A DNA stretch of 64,000 bases from Alternaria dauci (lineage: Eukaryota; Ascomycota; Dothideomycetes; Pleosporales; Pleosporaceae): the NCBI RefSeq assembly GCF_042100115.1, contig NC_091274.1, forward strand, positions 186,001-250,000, read 5' to 3'. The translations under genes were made by a program, and so were the position numbers. Of this stretch, positions 10,739 through 22,381 are shown in pieces. Each line of letters starts with the position of its first letter. Positions within the stretch are counted from its first letter, which is position 1. Under the pieces are notes generated by a model. The model searched no databases, was not told the DNA's origin, and worked only from the letters and a program-made list of their open reading frames with translations.

Positions 10739-12715
10739 ATGCTGTGTCAAGTTTGTTCGCGCATATTCTCAAGCCGCGTTGAAAGAGGTGATCATCACAC
10801 CAGCCTCGAGCCTTTGAACAAAGCAGCAACAGACGGTTGCTATATCTGTGCTCGTCTCTCGAAGTATGCAAGGAAATGTATCTTTGATTTGAAATTCCTC
10901 TTTGGATCCGACACGAAATTCTCCTATTTATGGAACAGCCCCACATTCTACTATGAGCTTGGGCTTCTTCGTTTCGAGATATTGTCAAGTATTCATTTCG
11001 AGGTATGGGGAGTCGACAGATCAGAGTGGGAATTCCCTCGAAAGTTCCTTCTCGTGCCGCAGACAATGCTCCCGGTAAGAACAAGTGTGTTCGGTAGAAG
11101 GTCCACCATATCGATAAATGATTGTCTTCCGGTTGCGCAGGAGTGGATGAGCTCCTGTCTAGACAACCATGAGCAATGCCAGAAACACACTCAACCACAC
11201 ACATACCCTACAAGGCTTCTTGAGCTCGGGACCAAAAACCTCCGCTTGATTCTTCCAGAAGATGATAGACCTTCCGGCCCATACGCTGCTTTGAGCTACT
11301 GTTGGGGGCCAAATCCTAGCTTTATTCGCCTAACAGCCGATAACCTACAGGAATTTCGAGCCGGTTTGCCTTACGCCAGTCTTCCCATCGCTTTCCAAGA
11401 GGCGATACATATCACAAAGAAGCTAGGCATCCAGTATTTCTGGATTGACGCCCTTTGTATCATACAGTCTGGGTTGGGTAGTAACGATGACTGGCAATCG
11501 GAGAGTGCGCGGATGCAAGATGTGTATTCAAATTGCATACTCAACCTTTCCCTAGCGCAAGCGGCTCATCCGGATCAAAGCTGCCTTGGAGGATATAATC
11601 TCGATTGCACACTGCCATTCGAGGTCGATGTCATCAACAGAGTGCATGGTCGTGGCTCTAGAGGAACTCACAGATACACTGTAGTTTCCGTAGACTACTT
11701 CAAAGAAGCACTCTACGGACAGCCCATTGGTGGCCGCGCCTGGGTCATGCAAGAGCGTTTGCTGGCTACCCGTGTCCTGAGCATCGGTCACGGTGAGCTC
11801 TTCTGGGACTGTCAGCAAGTTCCGCATGCAAGCGAATCTCTCCCATGCGGCTTTGCGAACTACTCTGCCGCTGAAAGGAATGTTCTCAACAAAGACATGG
11901 ATCTCCCGATACCATTCATTCCGCGAACGTTAAACAGTAAGGATTTGGAGGATTCTTGGTTCAAAATCGTCAAGGAGTATACTGCGCGTGAGCTCACACG
12001 CCCCCAGACCGATAAACTGGTGGCGCTTTCAGCTATTTCGACACGTATGGGCTATGCAATGAATGACACATACCTTTGCGGTCATTTCCGCAAAATGCTG
12101 CCAGCAAGCCTAAACTGGTGCGTACACAGGGGACAAACGCCTGCAATACGAGACAAGCTCCGTGAACCAAAGAGGCTGCCCCCTTCCTCAGGTCAAATGA
12201 TAAGTGGGGATTGGATTATCACTCCAAGCTGGAGTTGGGCATCAATGAATGGCCCACTGAACATGTTGAGAACTCAAGCAAGAGATGAAACATTTGTAGC
12301 AGCCATGGAAGATTACAGTTTCTCTCCACTCATCCAAACGGGGCCTGAAACACGACTCGAAAAGAAGCTCCTGCTGACCATTCGGACCTGGTGCCAAATT
12401 ATCGACTGGAGCAAAGTCGAACCACGCCGCAACAGAGGGCTAGAAATCGTACCAGGAGAACCATTCGGTTTGTCTTTTGTAATGGACGACATGAGTGACC
12501 TGCCAGAAGATAGAAGCCAATGTCTTCTTGCAGCACTAGGTCTCAAGGGTTATATGGTTCAAGGTTTGCTGCTGAGAGAGACTAATTTCGATGGCAACAA
12601 GGTGTATGAAAGACTGGGGCATTTTACGTGGCTCTTGAGCCCCACGAATGAGTTCACCCAGGGAAGTTGGAAGACAGTCTTTACCTATGGAGAGCGTTTG
12701 ATAACCCTTTGCTGA
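10739..12715 (+). CDS. HET (heterokaryon incompatibility) domain protein
   Basis: This is an intronless frame of 658 residues. The HET core is plain: YAALSYCWG at about residue 182, LPIAFQEAI then FWIDALCIIQ at about 235, RMQDVYSNCILNLS after it and RAWVMQERLLATRVL at about 334. The N-terminal 150 residues contain CxxC-type pairs (CQVCSR, GCYICAR) often seen upstream of HET cores. The C-terminal part is HET-protein-like and poorly conserved (SGDWIITPSWSWASMNGP). HET domains trigger or amplify programmed cell death after non-self recognition in filamentous ascomycetes; the domain is TIR-like in fold. All core motifs are present, so the gene looks functional, unlike the disrupted HET gene near 41 kb. 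Its partner or trigger cannot be told. Confidence 0.9.
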   Translation: MLCQVCSRIFSSRVERGDHHTSLEPLNKAATDGCYICARLSKYARKCIFDLKFLFGSDTKFSYLWNSPTFYYELGLLRFEILSSIHFEVWGVDRSEWEFPRKFLLVPQTMLPVRTSVFGRRSTISINDCLPVAQEWMSSCLDNHEQCQKHTQPHTYPTRLLELGTKNLRLILPEDDRPSGPYAALSYCWGPNPSFIRLTADNLQEFRAGLPYASLPIAFQEAIHITKKLGIQYFWIDALCIIQSGLGSNDDWQSESARMQDVYSNCILNLSLAQAAHPDQSCLGGYNLDCTLPFEVDVINRVHGRGSRGTHRYTVVSVDYFKEALYGQPIGGRAWVMQERLLATRVLSIGHGELFWDCQQVPHASESLPCGFANYSAAERNVLNKDMDLPIPFIPRTLNSKDLEDSWFKIVKEYTARELTRPQTDKLVALSAISTRMGYAMNDTYLCGHFRKMLPASLNWCVHRGQTPAIRDKLREPKRLPPSSGQMISGDWIITPSWSWASMNGPLNMLRTQARDETFVAAMEDYSFSPLIQTGPETRLEKKLLLTIRTWCQIIDWSKVEPRRNRGLEIVPGEPFGLSFVMDDMSDLPEDRSQCLLAALGLKGYMVQGLLLRETNFDGNKVYERLGHFTWLLSPTNEFTQGSWKTVFTYGERLITLC

Positions 12716-13015
12716 TATTGCCCCAGCAGCTGTGGTCATTATGGTATATGTCGTCTTTGGCTGGAAATCTTCAATTGGGGACACTAGTCTATCTTTGACT
12801 GTCCAGAGGTCCGTGATCGGAGAAAGACGAACCAGCAATGGTGAACGGACATCCCAGTAGGATGACCGGAGGGCGAGCCTACCTCTACAAAGCATTTGGA
12901 CAAGCCCTCAGCACACGATTTCGGAATGAACGGCGTATGAATCTCAATGAAACTGTTCTTCAACTTTCTAATCGTACACACCCCAGATGCAAATATTACA
13001 TTCTTCCAACAACCT

Positions 13016-13470
13016 CTACTTGTCCGCCGCATCCAAAGGCTTGTTCTGGCCATAATTCAGCGTCTTCTCCCTCTTCTTCGCATCCGACTCCTTGGGGTCA
13101 TGCTTCATGTTATCCTGGCTATCCGTTGTCTCCTCTGTCGCGCCCATTCGGTCGTGCTCTGGATGGCTGACCGGGTTCTGTATCGACGCGTGGTCGCCAT
13201 CGTTCTTGTCTGTTCGGCCGACCGAGGCGCTCTTATTAATGTCCTGGCTCTCGGCGCTGCTTGCTTGGGGGTTGGAGACGTTGGATGATTGGCCTGGCGC
13301 TGCGCTGCTAGCGTATGTGCGGGAGAGAACGGGTGCGAGGACTGGGTAGAGATGTGTTAGTTATGTTTTTGTTGTTTCGGGCGATGATGGTTACCTTCGC
13401 TTCGCGGCTGGAACGAGCGGGCTGCGGTTGGCGCTGAGCGCGAAAAGCTTTGGAGGAATCGTGATGCCAT
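13016..13470 (-). CDS. small mitochondrial-targeted protein of unknown function
   Basis: Exon 1 runs 13470-13395 and exon 2 13341-13016, with a 53-nt intron (GTAACC donor, CCCAG acceptor, phase 1), giving 133 residues. The start MASRFLQSFSRSAPTAARSF is rich in Arg, Ser and Ala with no acidic residue, a typical mitochondrial presequence, probably cut before the Ser/Ala stretch SRTYASSAA. The mature part is hydrophilic and probably disordered, ending KREKTLNYGQNKPLDAADK. Such small presequence-bearing proteins with a conserved Lys-rich tail occur in many ascomycetes; I do not recognise a function. Reading the other strand gives only shadow frames. Confidence 0.7.
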
Positions 13471-14307
13471 TTTGATTCTGGATGTATTATCGAGATTTCT
13501 TAGAGATGTCACAGGATGATTGTGTTTGACTACGGAGAGTTTCAGCGAAACGGCGAAGCATATTTGTTAATGTCTGGTGTTGACGTGCCTCTGATGTTGC
13601 CGAAACGTCATTATGGAACCCCAGGGTCGATCAATGGAGATCCGGCATTGCAATCCCGCGCAATCTACTTTTCGCTATGATGGCGATTAAACGAGCGAGG
13701 ACTAGTTTGATCTATGTTTTGCCAGTCGTCGCCAATGCTTGTGCACGTGGTTAAAACTCCGCGATCATGACGATGACGTATACCACATGCCCGAGGCCCG
13801 TCATACACTTCGACATGTATATGATGAAGACGGACAAAATATGCAACCTCTTTCTGTGCCGTCAACATGTGTCAGTTTCGCGCTGTGATAATGATAGAAA
13901 TCATCATCCCGCTTTCGTGTTCTCCCACCATGCTGCAGCAGTTGTCCAACCACGGTCGTCGTCCCACCTAACTCCGCCGCTTCGACAGCATGTGGTATTG
14001 CCTAGTCACCATTTCTTCCCAGTTGCAATCCACCTCCAAAGCAAGAGTCTAGGCTAGGGCATACATCCACGTAAGCGGAACAACCATGAGGTCAGTATAG
14101 AGCATTGCGCAATCAAGATCGCTAAGCCAATCGGCCCTGTGCTAGGCTTGTATTCTTGCCTTTCAGTAAGAAGCTTATGCATAACGCGCGGAGATGTATA
14201 TAGCCACACTGGACAAAGATATTTATTGGAAAAATACTGGGCAGTACGGATACCAGCTCCATCGAATATAATATACAAGAATAGTAACCCCGGCTTCTAT
14301 CCCACCT
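13471..14307. other. gene-free stretch
   Basis: 5' flank of the mitochondrial protein gene and 3' flank of the pectin methylesterase gene. Only short shadow frames are present. Confidence 0.5.
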
Positions 14308-15318
14308 CTACAAGTAATCCGCATCGACCCAGTTCTCCTTCTGGAAGTCCTTGCCCAAGATGTCCGAAGCCTGGATAGGCGCAACAGCCTGGGTCGAAAA
14401 GTTGGCTCTCGCCGCGGTATTAGCACCAGGACCGTAGTTCTGGTACTCGCGGTAATCGATGTCCTCAGTGCTCTGCGTGTTATCCCATCGTGCCCATCCT
14501 TCGGGCTTCACGACGTCGCTGAGGTAACTCTTCTGGAAAACGACCCTGGAGAAAGGTCTCCACGGGCGGCCCAGGACAGTCGTGTCGGTACCATTGGTGC
14601 CGGAGACGTTGGCCTCGTTGAAGACGTAGATGCTAGTGTTGTTCTCGGCTTCGCGACCGTTGGCAGTAATGTAGCCGGGACCGATGGCCTGGATATCGAG
14701 CTTGTGGAACCACGCGATAGCGCGCTGGCCGAAGATGAAGTCTACGGCACCATTGACAAAGGACTTGGCGTAGATCTGTCGGCCGGCGTTGGCGAGAATG
14801 GTGTCCTGGTAGCCGGTGAACTGGCAGCCGTAGAAACCTTGGTTGGTCTTTTGTGCGCTGATGGCAAGGGCTTGTCCGTTCGTGCGGAACTGGCCAGCAG
14901 TGTTGGCAATGTTCAGGTTGTAGATGCGGACATTGGGTGAGTGGAGGCGGAGAGTAGCTGTCGCGTCGTTGTTGAGGAGCTCGGGCATCTGGCGCGAGAA
15001 GTTGTTTGTGAGAGTGGCTTTGTTGTCCTTGTAGCCACGTGCGTTCTTGGTGTAGCCTTGGATGATAATGGGTCCCTGGTGAGCGGGGATGAAGACTTGT
15101 TCCTTGTAGATGCCGGGATGGATGAAGATCTTTTGCGAAGTGGTCAAGTTGTGCAGAGCGTCTACTGCGGCACTGATGTTGAGGTAGCTGCCGGCCGTCG
15201 CGCCGGTGGCATCGACTACTAGAGCGCCTCGCTCGGGCTTTGTCCTCGAGTATTTGTCGGCAAACGCGCCGGAGAAAACGCTTGCAACCGCAAGAATGTA
15301 TTTAAGCTGGAAAACCAT
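14308..15318 (-). CDS. pectin methylesterase (CE8), secreted
   Basis: An intronless gene encodes 336 residues. A signal peptide covers residues 1-20 (MVFQLKYILAVASVFSGAFA). The right-handed beta-helix enzyme of family CE8 is recognised by GYQDT (Asp172), AVDFIFG (Asp193) and LGRPWRPF (Arg251), the two catalytic aspartates and the substrate-binding arginine. Length is normal for a single-domain fungal enzyme. It removes methyl groups from homogalacturonan, giving methanol and acidic pectin that polygalacturonases and lyases can attack, so it acts outside the cell on plant cell walls. Several N-glycosylation sequons are present (NLTT, NNTS, NVSG, NGTD). No other pectinase lies next to it. Confidence 0.95.
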   Translation of the reverse strand: MVFQLKYILAVASVFSGAFADKYSRTKPERGALVVDATGATAGSYLNISAAVDALHNLTTSQKIFIHPGIYKEQVFIPAHQGPIIIQGYTKNARGYKDNKATLTNNFSRQMPELLNNDATATLRLHSPNVRIYNLNIANTAGQFRTNGQALAISAQKTNQGFYGCQFTGYQDTILANAGRQIYAKSFVNGAVDFIFGQRAIAWFHKLDIQAIGPGYITANGREAENNTSIYVFNEANVSGTNGTDTTVLGRPWRPFSRVVFQKSYLSDVVKPEGWARWDNTQSTEDIDYREYQNYGPGANTAARANFSTQAVAPIQASDILGKDFQKENWVDADYL

Positions 15319-16621
15319 AATGAAAGATGTGTAAGGAGTGACTTGGATGCTGGTTATCTGGTAGTCGGGACGGCCACGTACTTATACCAAGTCCTGGACA
15401 CCAAAGATGCACCCCTTTCCTGGATTACTGGAATCTATAATTGTTCCGCCGCACTTACACATTCCGGACCGACTATCATGTAAGCATGCAGAATACCACA
15501 CATCTGCGGACATCGTGACTTTGCGGGGAAGTGTGGAGGCACACACGGATGGCGCTGCGCCATATGATTGGTGGCACAACTCGTTCCGTCCACCATTTTA
15601 CCCCAGACTTCCTGAGCTACTGTACGTGAATCTGGGGTAGCGATACTTTTTCGATACACATTTTGGTGTTTTGCAAGGCGGATGAGCGGAGTGTTGGGGA
15701 AATTGCGGTTTGTTTGGAGGAGAGATACATCCATGGATAAGGCCGATTATAAATTGAGTGCCGCGCGCCAGCCCGGCAACGTCATCTTGGCTCTGGCAAC
15801 CAAGAAATCGTAGCGTTCTTGTACCCCAAAATTAAGGCATCGGGAACCCTAGCGCCGTCGTCCGACGATTGCCGGACCCCGAGCGCGAGATGTGTTTCAG
15901 AACACGAGTGTCAGCGAACACATCTTACCGAAATGCTGCCGGGGCTTCCCAGACATCCGAGATATATCAAAGTGGCTTCCAAGGCTCCTTGGTGTTCACG
16001 ACCGCCCACCGTTACGGACGAGATAGGTCTTGGCTCTTCTTCGAAATCCACATCTATTTCGAAACTTGTGGAGACGTATGCGCCTTGCAGCTTGTCCTGC
16101 TCGCGACTGCGCTTTGCTATTCAAGGTTGTTGTAACAGCTGTTCAAACAAGGCCATCAGGCAGAATATTGAACTTATACCATGAGACAAGGAACTAGTCT
16201 AGTGATAAGAGCTCGAAGCATTTACATATCAGCCGCCGCGCGAGCCCAAGACCGAAGACTGCCATCGCTGAGCACAATGCTGATACATTACGCACTCTTA
16301 GTGTGAACTAATGCCTTATCACAGCCACACTGAAAGGCTTTCGGAGCCGAGAATGTTTTGTCGTTTGATGTGACGATGTACCATTAACGCATTCATACAC
16401 CGCTACCCATGTCGTCGCATTCACCGTCACTCCAGAACACCGTTTGCACGACATCGCAATCTCAAGGCAGCAAACGCGCACGAAGCGAGTACATCGCAAA
16501 ACCAGAACTTCATCATCTCTTGCATCCGCCGCCCACTGCATTATTATCGCACAGCCGCTCTCGCATTTCGCGCACTACCTACCTGGCCCTGTCACTCTGC
16601 ACATCACCGCCTTCAAACAAC
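15319..16621. other. gene-free stretch upstream of pectin methylesterase
   Basis: Promoter side of both the pectin methylesterase and the CRIB-motif gene. Open frames here are short and lack domains. If the alternative start of the CRIB gene at 16409 is used, the last 213 bp would be coding. Confidence 0.5.
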
Positions 16622-17065
16622 ATGGCCCCCAACACCTCCAAACACCTCCTCCCCATAAACTCAATCCTCTTCCACAACAAACCCACCCCGCACCATCCAC
16701 TCGCCCGTCCGTCAAACCCCACCCTCGCAAACCTACAAGACGCACAAGACACCACCGTCACCGCACTACCACAGCCACCTACCCCCACTACCGCGCCAGC
16801 CAACCCCAGTTTCTGGAAGAGGATATGGGCGAAGCTTAAAGACGTATTTTGTTCAGAGCACGAAACAGAGAAGCAAGGATGCGAGAAGCAGGAGGTGAAG
16901 GAATTGTGTATTGGTGCGCCGACGGGGTTCAAGCATGTCACGACAGGGGGGTCTCAGCCGATGATGGGGAGTGTTTCGGTGGTTGTTGAAGAGGGGGAGA
17001 GCGAGCGGGAGGATGTGAGGGAGAGTCAGGCTGGGGGAGGAGATCCGGTGTGGACTAGGAGGTGA
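16622..17065 (+). CDS. short CRIB-motif protein
   Basis: From the ATG at 16622 (good context, ACATGGCC) the frame gives 147 residues; an in-frame ATG at 16409 would add 71 low-complexity residues. Residues 1-60 are Pro/Thr/Asn-rich. PSFWKRIWAKLKDVFC is an amphipathic, basic, Trp-containing segment that could bind membrane. It is followed by IGAPTGFKHVTTGG, a close match to the CRIB/PBD consensus (I-S-x-P-x-x-F-x-H-x-x-H-x-G) by which effectors bind GTP-loaded Cdc42 or Rac; the second His is replaced by Thr. An acidic tail follows. Short basic-CRIB proteins in fungi include the Gic-type polarity effectors. The assignment rests on one motif. It is convergent with the PTH11-like gene. Confidence 0.6.
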   Translation: MAPNTSKHLLPINSILFHNKPTPHHPLARPSNPTLANLQDAQDTTVTALPQPPTPTTAPANPSFWKRIWAKLKDVFCSEHETEKQGCEKQEVKELCIGAPTGFKHVTTGGSQPMMGSVSVVVEEGESEREDVRESQAGGGDPVWTRR

Positions 17066-17240
17066 GATGGATTTGGTATAGCAAGGGCGAAAAGGTAATA
17101 GCAGAGAGAGAGGGAGACAAATGTACGAAGAACGTTGTATCGATTTGGGTATTGAGAGATACAAAAGCTATTAAGCTAAGAACAACGGATAAGCGGATGA
17201 GATACCAGAACAACAAACCACACTCTTCAAACCAACCCCT

Positions 17241-18468
17241 CTATTTCCCCCCATCCTTCGTCTCCCCACTATCAACACTCACATTCCAATTATTCGGCGC
17301 CCTCCACCACCTCCCCAACAAACTTCCCTCGCTCTTCCCACTACTCCCCGTAATCATCCTACTCCCCACCTCCGGCCTCTCCACCTTAACATCCTGCGTC
17401 TTCACAATCTGCAACTTGACATCCTCGCCACTATGTCCAGTCCCCGCCTCGGGATCCAGCGTCGCACGCCCAGAGCTCCCCGTCCGATACGCCTTGCCAC
17501 TGCGCTTCCCCGAGCTGCCTTCGTCAGAGATGATGCGTTCGAATTTCGATTGCAGTGAGGGGTAGTAGCGGATGAGGACTGCCTTGATGGACGGCGCACA
17601 TGCGACGATGACAGCGAGATGGTTTTCGACGACAGCGCAGATCATGGATGCCGCGTAGCGGAACGGAAAGTCGCCCTGCGTAGCAAGCTGGTGCACAAAG
17701 TATACACGCGTAGCGGACGCAGCGAGCACGAGGCCGCCCATTGCGAAGAGGATGTTGACGGCGATGCGATGGTGACGCCGGAGCTTGAGGTTCCAGGTGA
17801 AAATGACGGGCATGATGTAGAGCACAAGGTCGCAGGCGAGCATGAAGATGCTGTTGAAGTAGGAGAAGCTGCTGAGGTTGATGCAGTAGCCCTCGATGGT
17901 GGGATCCCACCATTTGGCTACGGGGATGCATTGGAAGATGCTGGTCACGACGCAGACGAAGCCGAAGGAGAAGGCGATGACGTGCATGCTGTAGATACAC
18001 CGCCGGGCCCAGGGCTCGAAGGTGAGTTCGGCGTAGAAGAAGAGGAGGGAGTGCTTGACGGCCCAGTTGACGGAGAAGTAGAAGAGGAGGGATGCCATGA
18101 CCAGCTGGTAGGCGGAAGGTTAGTGGGTGGGTTGTGGTGAATGCTAAGAGGGTGGTGCACCTTGAGCAGTAGCTCCATGTTGTTTGGATCAATGTCTTTC
18201 TCATGCAGACCGGCCCCGATACGCGTGGCGTACATTTGGATGATGGATAGGACGATGGCACAAGAGGCCGCAAAGGTAGCAAGTGCTTAATGCTGGTCAG
18301 TACGATGACGCGGTAACTAGCAAGCAGCTTTGAACTAGACTCACCATCATGCCATCCAAAACTGCTCAGTATGCGTATCTTCCTTCCGATACGACAACTG
18401 ATAGCAAGGGAGGTCAAGCCAATCAACGTCAAGTTGACGCTAACAGTGGTAGAACGAAGGTCAGACAT
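17241..18468 (-). CDS. PTH11-like integral membrane protein (fungal rhodopsin-fold domain)
   Basis: Three exons, 18468-18345, 18285-18161 and 18104-17241, with introns of 59 and 56 nt, give 370 residues. The N-terminal part has several hydrophobic helices; FGWHD at the first splice junction is the family motif, followed by IQMYATRIGAGLHEKD, then FYAELTFEPWARRCIYSMH, SIFQCIPVAKWWD, GYCINLSSFSYFNSIFMLACDLVLYIMPV and LKLRRHHRIAVNILFAMGGLV. These are the standard segments of the fungal seven-helix PTH11-related family. The extracellular CFEM domain found in Pth11 itself is absent. The last 110 residues are a hydrophilic cytoplasmic tail rich in Ser, Gly and charged residues. Some relatives sense surface or plant cues; the ligand here is unknown. 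Confidence 0.88.
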
Positions 18469-20099
18469 GATCAAAAGACGGAATGCAGAACGAGAACGAA
18501 ATGCAATGCACAGTGATGGAGAAGGATGCGTGCCTTGCATGCCCCTACATATACGATTCAGCACCTCCAAGACGCGGCTTGTAGTTTGTTTGTCCGAGTG
18601 TGCGCACCACCATAATGATGAACGCTCTACGGGGTACAACGTTAGCTGCCCCGCGACGGCGGCGCAAACATCCATGCCAGCACAGCGATTCTGTAGGACT
18701 GCTTTCGTCTACGTGCAGTCAGGACTGTCCAGGGACTGTCGCGGCAGTCAGTCTAGCGCCCAGTGCGTGTGGCACTTGTTGGACTGAGAAGAAACAACAG
18801 ATGTAACGAAGCAGCATGATTGGGTAGATAGCGCAGCCTTCGTCTAATCGAGACCTAGCAGTGGACGCCAGGTATATAATTTGCTTTGTGGTGTTTGTTT
18901 TGGGGGTTGGGGTACACGCTAGACGCAGCGGGGACTTGTCGACATTGAAAAAGAAAGACGACGTCGGTATACACATGTCTTCCGCGCGAATGGTAAGCGA
19001 GACTACCAGATTAACAAAGGGTCTCATAGGCTGCGGGACTGACCCCGCCTTGCCCTTGGCCCAACAACGTCGCATTCAGATAGCGATGCATTCGTTTTGT
19101 GGGTTGCTTTTTCTAACAAGACCCTGTTGGCAGGTTGTTTTGCTGCAGTACGAGGGGAAGTCTGCTATACGCGGCTTTGTGTGTCAGTAGTGCAATGACC
19201 ATAATCGCATGCCGTCAATGCTATCGGATCCACGATGTTGTTGTCTTGAGATCGGATGTGTTGCATCAACTCCATCCGAGCCGAGAGCGACTCGGTAATC
19301 TCGCCACCTCAACACACATTGTGTCTACCGTCGATCAGCGACAGCACGAGATACTGCGAAAGAGCAATGGCGGCAACAATAGACAAAAGGAACATTCCAA
19401 TGTAAAAGGACCGATGGGGCAGGCGGAGGTTTACAAGGTGGGTAGACAGACGGCGAGAGACGCGAGATTGTGAGCAGCCACATCGTCATAAAAAGGCGTA
19501 GCCCCGCTTGATTCTCGCGACCCGAAACACGGGCATCGTGTTCTCGTCAGGGCATCTGAGGATCGCATGCGCTCGACGCGCGATTGCTCCAAGGGTGGAA
19601 GTGGATGCTTTGGCGGTGCATCATGTGATGAGCTTGGTGAGCTGAATGTGCAAAGGCATTCAGCCCGACTCTCGACCTCCGGGCTGACTCAGACGATCTG
19701 ACGCTAACCGCATCTGATTCTCAGTAATTCCGTTTGTCTAATTCGTCGCCGGAGATGGCTCGGCGTTGATTGGCAGCTCGTATGCGCATAGTGTCGCCGC
19801 ACCTTGTGTATATTGCAGAGAATCTAAGAATTGGCCTCTTCAATTCCTTCCTTCCACTCCGATTCTCTTATCCCACACTCCGCGTCGCTATCTATTCCGC
19901 TCTTCCTAGATTTCAGCGCGCTGTCGTAGTCGGAGCGAAACTTTGACGCCTCGGCTGTCCGCATCTACTACGAACGCCACCTTTACCCGTAAGGGACCAA
20001 ACCAACGTCAGCGACATTTCACGTCCTCTGCACAAACGAGGCCTCAAGTATCCAGACACCTCGCCACCCGCCTTCAACTCACACGACCCCACGCCCGCC
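18469..20099. other. gene-free stretch between divergent genes
   Basis: About 1.6 kb between the 5' ends of the PTH11-like gene and hemB. Several frames of 60-140 codons exist but lack ATG starts, domains or splice-linked extensions. Nothing is supported. Confidence 0.5.
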
Positions 20100-21286
<1,187 letters not shown>

Positions 21287-22381
21287 GGGTATGACGACTG
21301 TTACGGCATAGAAAAGAAAGGGCGTAGGGGCGTTTTGATATCCAAGGGCATGGGCATGTCTGCAATGCAAATCTCATCATGACTTTGCATGACAACCAAG
21401 TTCTTTCGTGATTCTTGTCCAACGCCGTTGTAGCGCAGTTCGCAAACGGAGATGCAGTCTGCAATCTCGTTGGTGACACTGTACAATGCCAAGATCATGA
21501 ATGCAACAAGTCAGCTGGTGTTGCGTAGGATGGAAGGATTCTGGTGCGCCACAGCCTTCGCCACGCCATGCGACGAACAGCGTCTGCAGTGCTGCGGCGT
21601 CACCACTGCCTCGCTAACCCACCATGCGTCAACGCTCGTCGACTCACCGGCTAGCCCGCAGTTCACTGCCGGCGTCACCGAGTGTACCTCAACGTTGGTT
21701 GCATCTTGTCTCTGCAGCGTCATGCATCGCGGACACTTCGCTGCGCCCTTGTAACGAAATACCATGCGCAAAAAAATATCGACCATTTCCTTAGACTACA
21801 CGCCAGTCCGCCTTGCTCGCAGCCGTACCCCACTGCTGGCGCACCGCACCGGCTAAAACTCCCGTTCCACGCTCCTCCTCCTCCACCACAACACAATAGC
21901 CTCATGCAGAGTCTCCACACTTCCTGGATGCATCGCATCATGCATGCAACTCCTTTGACTCCTTCCCATGCACACAGAGCCGCCGAGAGGCTGGTGCCAT
22001 GTGCGATGGATGGGTAGCTGAATAGTCGTCGCACATTGGATCGGGTGTAATGGTCATGCACAGCCACTTGTTAGCTTAGGCTGCCGTCCCACCGCCCTTT
22101 TGCTCAACACTGGGGTATGACTGGGTTAGTGGAGTGTGGTGTGGATTGGTATATATCAGGGCTTTGGGAGGAGGGGTTGAAGGTATTGTGTCGAAGGTTG
22201 ATAAGGATATTTTGTGGTTTGTAGCTGGACTACGTTGTTTTGTACTGGGTCGAGTTACTCGCCGGGTATTAACGTTTCATCAAGACATCGGATTCCGGCA
22301 ACAGACGCTCTTTATCACCTCTGTTTCTCACCTATCTACAGTCTTGCTTCGACTTGAAGAAGGTTCGAACTGACATCGACC
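21287..22381. other. gene-free stretch
   Basis: 3' flank of hemB and promoter of the BCS1-like gene. No supported gene; frames on both strands are short and composition-driven. Confidence 0.5.

Noticed and set aside
13092..13349. Plus-strand frame with hydrophobic stretches that looks like a membrane protein
   Set aside because: It is the reverse complement of the spliced mitochondrial protein gene, whose presequence and splice sites are convincing.
18861..19190. Plus-strand frame beginning with a signal-like hydrophobic stretch
   Set aside because: It begins at GTG, not ATG, and the sequence after the hydrophobic part has no family resemblance.
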